A DNA stretch of 64,000 nucleotides from assembly GCA_051453625.1 (NCBI GenBank), contig JBOZIK010000001.1:239969225-240033224 (forward strand), written 5' to 3'. Source of the DNA: Welwitschia mirabilis. Its lineage: Eukaryota; Gnetophyta; Gnetopsida; Welwitschiales. The notes beneath the pieces are model-generated. The model did not search any database. It was not told where the DNA came from and saw only the letters and a program-made list of their open reading frames with translations. Positions 35,766 through 48,324 of this stretch are shown one piece after another (position 1 is the stretch's first letter; every line of letters starts with the position of its first letter). A program made the position numbers and the translations under genes.

Positions 35766-38478
35766 TTTTTTGTTTTTCCTTGCTGGTTTCCTCTTTAAGT
35801 TGTTTATTTCCTTATTAAAAGTTGTTAAATCTACTTCATTTATTTTTTCTTTGGCTACCTTCTTTATTTTACTCATCTTCAGTATATAGGCATAGTACCA
35901 AATTGCCTAGACTTCTTACATTATTAATATCACTATAGGTTTATTGCTTCTTATAAGTTTATATTGATCTAGATCATTAATTTAGAATGCACTAAGTCTT
36001 ATAAGATCTCTTTATCATCTTTTTCTATGAAAATTTCTACATTCACTATATATCATAGGATTCTTTGTAAACTATCATTTTTATTATGCATAATCGTAAG
36101 GTTTGGTGTCAAATGTAGTCAAAGTTCTAGCCTAATATTTTTCTTATTTAATTAAGAGTTTACATTTATTTTCTATAGGCCATTTTTTTTACTTTATTTG
36201 GTATTATGATTATTTTACTAAATTTCCTTAGTTTATGAAGAAGATTCAAGCATCTAAATAATTAGTACTGATAAAACATCAAGTGGAATATTATGCATGT
36301 ATCTAGAACCAATGGTTTAACTAGAAATATATTCTTCTATATTATTTTTCATCTTTGTCTTTATCTTCTTCATTAATATCACATATTACTCTAATAAGGA
36401 TCTATATAACCTCTTTAACAGAATCAATATTTTATCTACAACATTCATTGGGAGTTTGGCACTCAGAAAAAGATTCTTCTATGTAAGAAAAATCACAAGT
36501 CTAGTTTGTAAGAAATATGCATTTATCTTTCTTCAATTAAAGTTTTATGTAATGAAATACTAAGTATTGCTACATGATGTCATGATAAAATGAAAACTTT
36601 TTATTTTAATTCGGCTAATCTTTTAATACCTAGAGATGGACATGGAGGCCTGTGTCTTCTTATTTGTGAGGGCATGATGAATGAGACAAATATTTTTTTA
36701 CATTCACATGAAGCATTATTTATGCTAGAAATATCTCCATTAATTCTCATTAATTGAGAGATGCCTATAAGAAAGACATTTTATTTGAGTTGATAGTATA
36801 CCCATTTCTCAAAGATATTAGGGAACATATATCTAACATATTGTTTCTCATAAGATAGATTTCTTTTTCTTTTATTAAACTTCACATTATTTGGTATTTT
36901 TCTAAAATTTCCAAAAGTAAATAAAATTATTTTATTTTTATCTTATATCTATTAAACTAGAATTCTTTCTGTATAATGATGAATTCATTTGTACTTAACT
37001 AAAAAATGAAAACCGATTTTTGCTATAAGTTTATCTTTGTCATGGTTTTTTGTTGATTCTAAGATGTAATGCAAATTAATTGCAAAAGACTTAATAAAGC
37101 TAAAGTTTAGCATGGAATGAGTTTTTGGTAATATTTCTTCTATATCATTGTAAATTTTTATTAGATTTGAGTATTCTTAGTTTTTTTACTTTTAGGTTTT
37201 CTTCATGCATGAAGGCTCTGCTAGTCTTAATGATAAAGATACATATGAAATAGAAAGATATAAATAATGGAAAGAAAAGTTTAAAATAGAACACCATAAC
37301 TTCAACTTTAATAAAAGTAGACTTAGTTTTGTGCTTATAGGGGAATGTAAGAAATCATATCCCTTTGGACTCAAATAGCTTAAATTTATAGGGAAAAAAA
37401 GATAAATTTTGCATATCTTTAGTTCTTCTAATAGAATTCATTTATTGATTTCATTGTGGAAATCCAAAATGATTTTGAAGATTATGTTAATTTTTTCTTT
37501 ATTTTATTTGACAAGGCTATTTCTAAATCTAATGAAGTGTGTAATACTAATTTTCAGAAATGCATATCTTCAATACATTTGTATATTATTTATTAAACAG
37601 AGTACAATGAGATGATGTCAATGCTACTTTATTTAAAACTATTTTGGGAAGTAAGGAGGAGAAAATTAATTCATTATGTTTTATTATGGAGGAAGCCATG
37701 GATTCTTGTTTCATTTTAACCTCTACAAAAGATACTTTCATGCTTGATACACTTCATCTTCATTATATAAGAATAATAATACATCAATTATACTATTGAT
37801 TTTCTAATTCTGTAGCTTCATCACTAGGTGTTTTAAAGGACCTTTATAAAACATTCCTAATGTATCTACATCATATATTCTATTAATATTAGTTTGATTA
37901 ATTTATTATTCCAAAATATATAATCTTAGTGATTTAAGTAGAAAATGGAATTACTTATTATTTTCCATGCTTCAAGATTTTTGTGCTTTAAAGATGGACA
38001 TCTCCCTTTAGATCTTATTATTCTTTACCTTAATGCTCTTAGTTTTCTTATTTAATTTGATTAACTAGAGTTATGAAAACTAATTTCTAATGAAATTATC
38101 TTATGTTTCTAATAAGGAATAAGTCAAAAAAAATACTTTAAAAAATTATCTTCTCCTAGGTCTATCTACTTTGACTTTTGCAACTTGGATTCCTTAGCAC
38201 TATATGAGAAAATGATGTTTATTCCTTTTTACTTTCTTAATTTAAATGAATCATTATGATGCCAATTTAAATCCTAACTTTTATTATAACTTTATTTTGG
38301 TTACCAATATTGGCTAGTAAATTAAATAAATTTGTATATGTCATCAATAATCATAAGCACTTATGACAACTCCTTTTAACTTTCATTAATGAACTTATCT
38401 TTTTGTTATCACTTTTTATTTTATCTTAAGATCATGGAATTTTAAACTTGATATTTTCTCAAGTTCATCCTTAGGAAT
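35766..38478 (-). other. decayed minus-strand element interior (unclassified)
   Basis: Lies downstream, on the minus strand, of a primer site at 38604-38616, so it should be the interior of a minus-strand retroelement. Partly open minus frames exist, for example around 36610-36850 (with a stretch ending RRHRPPCPSLGI) and 37192-37374, but no RT, protease or integrase motif could be recognised. Both copia-type and pararetrovirus-type origins fit a tRNA-Met primer site. The family is left open. Confidence 0.3.
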
Positions 38479-38594
38479 GCAACCTTCTTCTTTGAATCTA
38501 GTGATTCATGAGATTTATCGCATTGACTTGAACTTTGCAATCATTATCTCTAAATTTGGCAATTCATTAGGTTTGTCTTATTGACCTATAATGT
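38479..38594. repeat. two 58-bp tandem units next to a primer site
   Basis: Units start at 38479 and 38537 with GCAACC / GCAATC. They share the pattern of AATTY-G-ATTCAT, GATTT / GGTTT and a TTGACYT block. A third start, GCAACCTT, begins at 38595 exactly one period later and runs into the primer site. The exact 58-base spacing repeated twice is the main evidence. Confidence 0.7.
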
Positions 38595-38603
38595 GCAACC
38601 TTT

Positions 38604-38616
38604 GGCTCTGTTACCA
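38604..38616 (-). other. primer binding site, minus strand
   Basis: The minus strand reads TGGTAACAGAGCC, one base from the initiator tRNA-Met site TGGTATCAGAGCC. It lies directly after CTTCAACA, an LTR-like end at 38617. Confidence 0.7.
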
Positions 38617-39010
38617 TGTTGAAGATTAGTAAGACAGCACTTTAATATCATATTAGAAGATTAGAATATATATAATTAAATGTAAAAACATTAAATGGTT
38701 TCATTGTGAATAACAAAAGTAAGTAGTAAGAATAAATAACCTTTTGATATAAACCAAATATTATACTACATCAAATAAATAATTTAATAATCTAACAATG
38801 AATTATTGTTACAAATATTATGCTTTGGAAGGCATGTGGACAAGTAGTTCTTATACTAATCACATGCCTAAATCTTCAAAATTAGGCCTATGTAACCTCA
38901 AGTATTTCATCACACTTCTTTCTCTCTTCTTTTATTTTCCTTTTTATTTAATTGAATTAAATTGCACTACTTTTCAAATAGATGTTTTTCATCTTAGATT
39001 TGTTTTTTAA
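38617..39010 (-). repeat. probable LTR end of a minus-strand element
   Basis: Because the primer site abuts it, the sequence rising from 38617 (+ strand TGTTGAAGATT) should be an LTR read on the minus strand. Its far end was not found and no partner copy exists in the window; 39010 is an arbitrary limit. The 70-codon + frame at 38798-39010 is not convincing. Confidence 0.4.
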
Positions 39011-40298
39011 TTGGAAGAAGAATGTGTCTTTTGAAGATGAAATGAAACATATCATTTCATGTTTTATTATTAAGTTGATAACTACTAAGTAACTTATATA
39101 AATTTTTTAACAAAATGAGGGAACATAAGTTTAAATTAAGGGATGATATGAAATGGAACAAAATTTTAGATGATATCTAACACTTTGAATGAACTTTCTA
39201 TTATAGCCTTAGGTGTTGGGTTTTATATTTACTTCAAATTTCTTCATACTTTAAAATAAATTAAATCTAATTAAAAATGAGATTGCTTAATAATGAATAT
39301 TAAACAAGTTGGTTCGTCTGATATCCTTTTTAATTTATTGGTATTTTAATAACTTCTACAACTTTCTATTAATATAAATTTATTAATCAGTAAATAAAAT
39401 TTACTCTACATTTTGTAGAGCCTATCATTTGGAAAAAATTGAGTGACATCATGGTATTAATGGCAATGTTCATCAAGATGCAAATCAAATTTTTAATAAG
39501 GCTTCTATCACATTTTCCAACTTGCATATTAAATTTTAAGTATCAATGTTTAATAATAAATAAGATTAAGTTTAATTAGTGATAAATAATTACCAAAATT
39601 GATATTTATAGCCTCAACATAACTAATTTACTAAGGCTAATGGAGTCAAAATTGTAAAATTTTAATTATAATTAATAGATAACTTGGAGAAGATGACATA
39701 GCAAATTTTACAATAATGTGATTTTTTGGTTAATTTTTCATTTGTAAACAAGAGATACAAAATTTTATTAGAAGGCTAATAATTCATTATATAGCCATAA
39801 ATGAATTTACCCAATAGTAATGTATTACCTCATACATTAATTCAGACCAATTGAATGTGAGAGATTTTTCTTAAATAAGATAAGCATAGAAACCAAGAGC
39901 TATCTAAATATGATAATATGATTAAACTTACAGTAGGAGGGCCTATAAATTATGGAATCTTAAAAAAAGGTTCACAGTCCATTAAAATGTTAAAGACCCA
40001 TGGGGACAAGAATAAATATGATAGGAATTCAATCATAGAGAAGAAAAAAAGCTTAAAAGTAGAAAAGGTTTTAGTGGATGATATTCACTCCATGATAATG
40101 AGTAATTATGTTATCAAAAATCACAATAATAAGAATAATAAGTTAGTAGTTAAAATAAAACTAAAGACCTCAATGAAGCTATATGAGATCCAAAATAATA
40201 CTATTATAGAAAGCTAGTCTTTTGTGAGATCGTCTATTAGGGATAGAGTTCGTAAAGCCTTTAATATCTAATTAGCATTTAGTATTAGAGGAGAGGAG
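39011..40298. other. unassigned; one 99-codon open frame
   Basis: A + strand frame at 39918-40217 encodes a Lys/Asn/Ile-rich protein with no domain I recognise (start MIKLTVGGPINYGILKKG). It lies just upstream of a purine tract (AGAGGAGAGGAG ending 40298), so it might be the 3' end of a retroelement interior. Nothing else was seen. Confidence 0.3.
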
Positions 40299-40548
40299 TG
40301 TGTTAATTATGTCTTTAAGCAATTTGTATATTAGCATAATTAGTTATTGGTATAATTAGTTAAATGTTAACATGATTAACCATGGGATGTATAAGAAGCA
40401 AGAAAATCTTAGCATATCCTACCCTTAAAATTCCTATTATAGAGCTAATTGTGGAATAGTATTAGCTAAAACTTATATGCATACTAGATATAACATCTAT
40501 TCATGTATCCTTCTCATTGTCTCATAAACTGTGGAGATTCGTATATCA
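40299..40548 (+). repeat. 250-bp LTR candidate
   Basis: Begins TGTGTTAATTATG directly after the purine run AGAGGAGAGGAG and ends GTATATCA. Two bases later TGGTATAGCATCA (40551-40563) resembles a tRNA-Met primer site in its first six bases. The order purine tract, TG...CA unit, primer site suits an LTR shared by neighbouring copies. No second copy was found in the window. Confidence 0.4.
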
Positions 40549-42699
40549 AGTGGTATAGCATCAATAATATCTAGGACTTTAGTTGTCACTTTATTATTCA
40601 TCCTAAAATTCTTACTTTCCATTAACAAACCCTTCTTCCATGCCTCTTGTTATTCAATCAGTGGATAATCAAGGCTAAACCTATCCACAATGGCCACAAC
40701 ATTCATACAAAGGGACTTCAGCAAGGGCACAACTCATTTGAGATCATAACATTAGCAACTCATAATACTTTTTAACCTTATAATGCATTAGTACCAATTA
40801 TATATTACCAATTCATTCATATCATAATTCAAAAATTCCATTTCAAATTAAACTTTCTCAAAAAGGACACAAGCATTTATAAGTTGACAAGAATATAATT
40901 CATTATAACATATAACTATTAATTTATTAACTTAAAATTATCTTCTAAAGGAGAGGAACTTCCTTGTAAAGGAAATTCATATATATAATATATATAAAGA
41001 ATACAATGCTATACATTTCATGTTTAGAGTTTTAGAATTTATTATGTAAGTATTTGTTAAGAGGTCATCATATGAGGTAATATCTTTGCGTTTCTTGAAT
41101 GCCTTAACTACAATCATATTGTATTATCTAGCTAACATCCATTTTTTGGAATATTGAGGAGCTGATTTGTTAAGTATTAACTTAATTAATTAATCTTCTA
41201 ATATTTCAAGATTCTCTTAATAACTAATTTTTAAAAGGATGTTTTCTCATATATACTAAATTAAGAGGCTCTTTAACATATTCTTCTTAGAGGTATAATG
41301 ACACTAAATCATAGATGATAATGCCTTTTTTTATTTCATTTGATTTATTTTTTAAAAATCCAAGCATATATTTCATGCTTCCACGATAACCAAAAGAGAT
41401 TGAAAAGGAATATTCTATCTGAAACAACAAGCAAATTTACTTATCTAGAATATTTTAAAGATGAAGATAAGTGTGAATAATGATTTATAACTGATAGTTT
41501 GTAGTTTTATAAATTCTAAAGATTAGTGTGAGAACATGGAATTAAACTAAACTTAATGAAAACTCTAATTAAAGTAATGAGCATAATAGATTAATAATCC
41601 TATATAAATTTAGATAAATTTAGTCATCAAATTAATAGATACTCCTAATTATCATTAATCCACATACTTGAAAATCGATGATGCCTTAATAAGAACAAAA
41701 TTTATCTTATCTTGGTATATATTTAGGTATTACATTTTATTTAATTAGTATTATTTTCATTTACATTTAACTAGCTTAAATATTTAGTACTTTTATGTAT
41801 CTAGTATAAACATTTGTAATGTTTTTTTAACTTATTATTTCCTTTTTAGGACTTTTAAGATAACTTATGGTATAATACTTTTCATGCCTAATTGAGTTTG
41901 ATTACTATTTTTATTTATTTTTGGTATGTAATGCATGTGTATTTCTCATGATTTTAAAAGTACATATGCTATGCTAATGTTTTAAGATACTACATCCATA
42001 ATATATCTACTTTTCATTTAGTAATTCTTAATAATTTCATTTTTAGATACTCCAATTTTAAAGACCTAATTTCATTAGACTTTAAAAATTCAAGTCTTAT
42101 AAACATGTCCTTGATATGATCCTAATAAATTTTCATGTGATTTATCTTCTGAGCTAAATATTAATTTTAAGAAATATCTAATTTTTTACGTAGATATATT
42201 ATTATAGACTTATGATAGAACTACTTATGGCATTCAAATGATATAATTCATGCAAATATATTAACATTCTATTCTTTTTCATTTTTACAATTATTATAAT
42301 CAAATAAAACTATTGATTCATAATTTATAAGCCTTAGGAATTATCAAGATTTTAGTTTTTCATGTGATAGTGTTATATAATAGAAAGGTATCACTTAATA
42401 ATTTTCATATTATTTTATTTTAGTGATAACACCTTTTTCATCATAAAATTTTTGAAAGAGAAATATGTATTTTTATTCTTTCATATATAAGAAATATAGA
42501 TCGTCTACATTTATAAAATTATCTCTTCAACATATTGAAAAGCAAGAGGAAAAAATGGAAGGTTAAGATAAGAAGACTTTAAATTATTAGACCAACTTCA
42601 ATACTTAGAATAAAAGCTAGTTTTATTAGTTTTATTAAATGGTATGAATTGAGAATAAAAGACTTAAATTGCTTGAGATAAAAGAATGAATGGTTCATA
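40549..42699. other. unassigned AT-rich DNA
   Basis: Beyond a slightly C-richer patch near 40600-40740 there is no coding or repeat signal. From 41000 to 42500 the DNA is uniformly AT-rich. Confidence 0.5.
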
Positions 42700-43259
42700 G
42701 GATAGGATGGTTTTCAAGAGGAACTAAAGCACAAGAGGGATCTAGGATTTGGAAGACTTCAGATCAGCAGGGGCACTTTCGATTCAAGAAAGCCATGATG
42801 CACAGGGGGCAATATCAACCACTAGATAGATATACTTCAATAAAGTTATGATATTTTACTATTACTTCTGCATTGATTTGATTTAGGAGATAAATAGGGC
42901 CTATTCCCCAAAATGGAAAAGACCTAATTCTCTAAGGAAGAAAAATCCCTAGTCTTAGATATTAATAAAGGTGCTTCTTAAAAATAGAGAAGAAACTCTA
43001 ATATAGTTTAATTAGCAAGTTCGTTTCATTTGATCTAAGACCTAGACTTAATCTTATCAAATAATGGGTAGCAACAAAATGAATAAGAATTAGTAAAGTT
43101 AAAGTCATATCCATGCTAAAAGGATTAGTGCTTTTTCAGTTACATAATGAGTGAGATTGGGATGAGGTCATTATGCAAGGACCTTGATTTTTTGGAGTTA
43201 GGGACTATCCCTAGCCAAATGGATGTCAGTAATATAATCAGACTCAAACCTATTCAAAA

Positions 43260-43880
43260 AAATATCAATATGGATTTGGATACATAAGTTTTCTCTAGAG
43301 TTTTGGGATGAAGATCTTCTGAAGAAAATGACATTTTAGTTTGGTAAACTAAAAAAGCTAAATAGAATAACCATTAAGCAGACGAGGTTGATCCTTGCTA
43401 GACTTAATATCTAGATGATCTTAAAAGATATAAAATAAATAAATCTATTAAGTTCAAATCTAAATGGGGCACATATAACCTTTAAGTTATCTATGAGAAC
43501 CCTCTAATTCTATGTAAAATTTGTGGAAAATCAGGACAAATCTCAAAGAGATGCATGACTATAACAAAGAAATGTTTCCATTATGGGAGAATAGGCCATG
43601 TAAGGGAAGAATACAGGGAAAAAACTCATTAACATTAAAGAAAAATAAAAAAAAACTTATTCTTTTTAGGGAAAAACTAGGCATAACTAAAGCAATTACT
43701 TGTATAAATAGAAGAAGGAGAAAATAGTGAAGAATACTACAGTATTCTCTAAGGAAAACAAGGAAAAGAAGAAACAAGAGAGGAAATACAACTCCTTCCA
43801 ACCCCTTATAGAAGAAGAGAACACTCAACAACCCCAAAATCTAATAAATATAAAAGAGTCAAATGACGTTAAAGTTTAAA
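43260..43880 (+). pseudogene. LINE ORF1 remnant with two zinc knuckles
   Basis: ORF1 of plant L1 elements encodes an RNA-binding protein that packages the transcript. Here the frame reads SIKFKSKWGTYNL, a stop, then YENPLILC, the usual lead-in to the knuckle. Knuckle 1 (43513-43554) is CKICGKSGQISKRC, with Gln where His is expected. Knuckle 2 (43573-43614) is CFHYGRIGHVREEY, with the second and last Cys changed to Tyr (TAT, TAC). A basic, Glu/Lys-rich tail follows. Broken by stops upstream. Confidence 0.75.
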
Positions 43881-44013
43881 TGAAAGGAAGATATAGCAAT
43901 AGAATCCTTCGAAAAAGAGAAACTACAAAAAATCTAGCTAATAACTCCCAAGGTACCATTAAGGACACTCTAAAAAAAGGTCAAGTTCCTAGAAAGAGGC
44001 AAAAATAGACCTA

Positions 44014-44760
44014 ATGAATTGTCTCTCTTGGAATTACAGGGATTATGATCCTCATATAAGAAAAATATCATAAAAAATCTTATCATTCAATTTAATGTTA
44101 AGTTCATTTATTTATAAGAAAAAATTTACCAAATGGCATGAAACTAGAGAACCTAGAGTAACAGTGGAATACTTTTACCTCTATAGTTTAAGGAAATGCA
44201 TGAGGTCTCATGATTCTCATAAATAAGAAGGTAGAATTAGTCAATAGTAGTAAGAACCACGTAACTATCTCTCTTAAGGAATAAGATTATATTATAACAA
44301 GTATTTATAGCCCTCAAAATAACCTAGATAAAGCCTTCACATAAGGAATTACAGTGGATAGTGATTGACAAGTCTAAGTGGCTTATAGTAAGGAACTTTA
44401 ATTAATACCTACATTATTATGAGAAAACAAGGGATGAAAACTGGAACTACAAAGGAGCTATAATTCATAAATACTTCATGGTATAGAGCACCCTTTCAAA
44501 TATTTTAGTTGCAGGATATAAATACATCTTGTTCAACAGGATATAAATACATCTTGTTCAATAGAAGGATAGAAAGTAATCACATAATGTTCAGAATCAA
44601 TAGAATTCTTACTAGAAAGGATATAGCAAAGCTCCTAATTAAAGCTTGTGAGATAAATAGAATAGCCTTGGATCATCATCCAATCAAACATAGAATCATG
44701 GTGATAACACCCCCTAGAACTCCATTTCGAATGAAATGTTAGATTACAAGGACAAAAAAT
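44014..44760 (+). pseudogene. LINE endonuclease remnant
   Basis: The target-nicking endonuclease opens ORF2. LSWNYRGL near 44023-44046 is the usual start (the Tyr is normally Cys). A Gln-Glu-Lys-like box comes near 44115, SIYSPQN near 44300, and the closing LDHHPI box near 44668-44685, where the first residue is normally Ser. A PFRMKC-type ending follows near 44720. A 25-bp tandem duplication at 44513-44562 and several stops destroy the frame. Confidence 0.75.
44513..44562 (+). repeat. 25-bp tandem duplication in the endonuclease
   Basis: AGGATATAAATACATCTTGT plus TCAAC (44513-44537) is repeated with one change at 44538-44562. Because 25 is not a multiple of three it shifts the frame. Confidence 0.9.
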
Positions 44761-45299
44761 AGAATGCTAATTAAAAAGTATAAAGTTAATATGATAGTAC
44801 TTATCTGTTAAGCTTTTTATAAAGAGGCTTAAACACCCTAAAAGTTCATCTAAAGGATTGAAGAGGAAGGACAAAGAAAGATTCAAGTCAAAAAAGGTCC
44901 TAAAGGAAGAGATTTAGAGAATCCAAACTAAGTAAGAAGAGGTAGGAGAACAAGACAACCTCTGTAACAGCAAATATCAATATCTCATGAAAATCCAAAA
45001 TATAAGTGCAGATGAGGAAAACTACTAAAGAGAATGATCAAGGATTAAGTGGCTTAAGGAGGGTAACAGATACACCAAGTATTTATTCCAGTAAGCTAAC
45101 TAGCATAAAGTTGATAACAGGATCAGGAGGCTAATCATTAAAGACTAGGTATTGAAAATAAACAAGAAATAGCTAAGGAAATGTAGGCTCACCTCAAGAG
45201 AATATAGAAGGTGGACAATGTTGCCCCTGATCTTATTCCAGAAGATAAGAGAATCTATAATGAGGATAATACCCATCTTACTAAACCCCTGGGCAAAGA

Positions 45300-46560
45300 A
45301 TAAATTTAGTTAGTAATGAGGTTAATGAAGAATAATAGAGCTCTAGGATCATACAGTTGGCCAATCAAACTTTTTAAGTCTTATGTCTCTATTTTGAAGG
45401 ATAACCTACATGATGTCATGTAGGATATTCTTCATAATAAATGCATCCCCGGGAAATGAATAGAACTAGGGTCATACTCATTTCCAAAAAATAGAATGCT
45501 AACAAACTGAAAGACTTTAGATCATTAAGTATTTTTAATGTTCTTTATAGAATCTTTGTAAAAATCATGATGGGTGTATCGTATCCCTTCTTTCTAAGGT
45601 AATTTCTAAGAAGAAAGCTAGATTCATCTGATCCAAGTACATTTAAGACCAAATTCTCTTAATACATGAAATCATTCACTCTATTAAAAAACATAAATTT
45701 TTCCTTTTTATTGCTAAAGTAGATATGGCAAAATCTTATGATCCTGTTAGCAAGCATTAGGTTGTATTCTCATAAAAACTAGATTTGACCAAGACATCAT
45801 CAACCTCTGCCTAGACATGCAAGCTTCAGATGAATTTAGTATGGAATTTAACAACTACAAATCCAAGTTTTTTTTAGTTGATCGAGGATTAAAACATGAT
45901 AACCCCTTATTCCCATATCTTTTTATATTTGTTATGAATTTCTCACAACGATTTCTTAAATTTAATGGAGTATCTGGTATCAAGATAGGAGGTCAGATGT
46001 TTATGATTAATCATTATGCAGATGATACAATCATCATGATCAAAGCCTCATGCCCTTAAGCAAGAGCTATAAAGAACTCCATGAATATTTTTGTAGAATC
46101 TATGGGCCTTCATACCAATTAGAATAAATATAAAATTCATAGTTTTGGTAGAAACATTATTAGAGGTGGCAAAATTGCTAAAATATTAAACACCAAAATG
46201 GAAGACCTCTAGGACATCTACCCAGGAATTCCTTTATGAAATTGGAATAAGACCTTCACTTGGAATTACATTCTTAAATCTATTCAGATACGATGAAATA
46301 CCTGGCATAATAACTTCCTTTCTTTCAAATCAAAGATCATTCTAGCAAACGCATACCTAATTTCTTCTTTCAGATACATTGTTTTTATTATTATCTCCTC
46401 AAAGAACATCATTGCAAAAATCAACAGAATTCTAAAGAAATTTATTTGGTTGAGAGGCAAAGATCAAAATCACGTCCATCTCTATAAATGAAAGACTATA
46501 GCTCATCCTAAGAAGTCTAAAGGCTAGGGTATCTAGAGGCCAGAAGACTATCCTCTCATA
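45300..46560 (+). pseudogene. LINE reverse transcriptase remnant
   Basis: RT blocks in order: early fingers around 45330-45560 (a KDFRSLSIFNVLYRIFVKIM-like block at about 45505-45570), then an open stretch at 45817-46059. This holds GLKHDNPLFPYLFIFVM (substrate-binding block) and the catalytic YADD at 46015-46026, followed by TIIMI. Post-RT text (KFIWLRGKDQNHVHLYK near 46438-46490, then KKSKG-GI) is as in plant L1 elements. Many stops flank the catalytic block, but the YADD Asp pair is intact. Confidence 0.85.
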
Positions 46561-46859
46561 GGAGCTCATTAGATCCTTAAAAGACTTTCTAATTAAGGGT
46601 AGTTATGGAGTTAATTGATTAATCACAAGTATCATAATTAAAATACCATTGAGGTGGAATATTAGCAAAGCTAGAAGAAATTTGATAGACTTGAACATAT
46701 GCAGTGAAGACACTGCCAAGTAAATCCTTCTTAAAAAGGATAAAAAAACTGATGCTTGTAAGAAGTTCTAAAAGGGTCAAATACTAGATAAGACCAAGAT
46801 ATTTTGCTAGATAAAGGAACATAATAGAATCCTCACAAAAGACTATCCACTTAAGATGG

Positions 46860-48105
46860 GCTTCCAAGTTAACCCTACATGTCTGATCTATCAGTCTTGC
46901 ACTAAAGATATCAATCACCTCTTTCATTAATGTAAGTGAAGTGTTAAATTAATGATAATTATGATGAGTTAGTACAAGCACTATAATGTATCTGATACAT
47001 GCAAGAAAGATGAAATTCAATTGACTTTTTATCAGATATGGCATATAAGAAATGATCTAATTTTCAATAGCATTCCCTTCCATTTCTAATAAATATAGCC
47101 AAGAGAATTAAATGCTATCACTTACAAATTAAAGAAGTTATGGGAGCAACTCCTACATAGAACCATGTAACCTTGATTCGAGGGGTGTCCTGAGCTTTAG
47201 AATTGGATGCAGGCTTGGGGATGGGAAACCCTCTTGCATAAGCTCAAGAAAGAACCAGGAACCAATATTTCCATTTTCTATAAAATATGGAGAGGGCAAT
47301 GACCTACTTTCAGAAGAATCTTCATTAAAGACTCTCTTTTTAGACTCTAGAAATCCTGGTAGCAGATGAAAGAATTCCTCTTGGGAGTAGGGAATAATAA
47401 GAGGCATCCCACTTTTTTCCTAGTAGTGTTTGTAAACTACCTAGTGGGTACATCAATTACAAGGAGCTTTTGCCCCTTTAGGGATTGATTGCCAAAATGA
47501 TAGATCATTACTTCATTTAGTCTAATTACTACTTAAAGTTATCAAGCTTGTACTTCATCTTCCTCAAAGCTCTAGACCTATGGTACCATATTAACCTACC
47601 TTTCTTCTTCATCTAAGCCTTATGTTGCAAATGTACAGTAAGACATTTAGGTTTAATTATGACCCTTTGGAGGATAGCTACTAAGATTAGGATGTGAGAG
47701 GCCCCTCCTTATCTTCTTCCTTGGTGATGCCCTCGGGAAACTCCTACTAATAGAAAATTAAATAGAAAAGCTACAACAAATAAAGCCTCTCATCTTGAGG
47801 AGAATGTTAAATATGGAAGTCCCAACTCTGAGAGAAAGATAACTCCATCCTTAGAACCTTAAATAGAAAAGCCAAATTCACCTCCAAAATAGGAAGAGAT
47901 AGCTTAGTGAAATTTTCTAACTGAACCCTAGGGGCAAAGGGAGTAAACCCATGGCTACACTCAAGAAAATAGTCCTAGCACAATCAAGAGTTAATTATGG
48001 ATTATAAATCAGAAGAGAGATAGCATGATACTCATGAAGATATAGATATGGACATAGTAAAAAGGGAGGTTATGCTTATCATAATACACAAGCTAAAAAA
48101 GATGT
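46860..48105 (+). pseudogene. LINE ORF2 C-terminal zinc region and extension
   Basis: 46880-46933 reads CLIYQSCTKDINHLFH, stop, C: the Cys/His cluster that closes plant L1 ORF2, with one Cys as Tyr. YQIWHIRNDLIFN at about 47031-47073 is the usual following block. No RNase H could be found afterwards. Instead a different, Lys/Asn/Ser-rich frame runs from about 47760 to 48110 with few stops (for example REDNSILRTLNRKAKF). It leads to the J-domain through a one-base frame change at A6/T6 homopolymers near 48094-48114. Confidence 0.6.
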
Positions 48106-48324
48106 CCTTTTTTAACTCTAGGAATCTCTCATAGAGATTTACCACAAGCAATCAAATCTAGATATAGGAAGAAAGTGCTTAGACTACACCCAGATGAGAA
48201 TCAAGCAACAGCTGAAGAATTCAAAGAGGTTAATTAGGCATTTGAGGTGCTATCAGATGAAATGAGAAATTTCTTGCTTAAGCATAATCATGGCAACCTA
48301 TTCCTCTACTATAAGGAATATTAA
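48106..48324 (+). pseudogene. DnaJ-type J-domain at the 3' end of the LINE
   Basis: J-domains bind Hsp70 and stimulate its ATPase through a His-Pro-Asp loop between two helices. This frame starts PFLTLGISHRDL (helix I and loop), then LPQAIKSRYRKKVLRL (helix II), HPDEN with HPD at 48187-48195, then AEEFKEVN, one stop (TAG at 48235-48237), AFEVLSDEMRN (helix III), a 14-residue tail, and a stop at 48322-48324. Length and spacing match an ordinary J-domain of about 65 residues. It sits immediately upstream of the LINE 3' UTR and on the same strand, so it looks like the end of ORF2 or a captured host exon. An independent processed pseudogene is less likely because no poly(A) separates the two. Confidence 0.75.
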
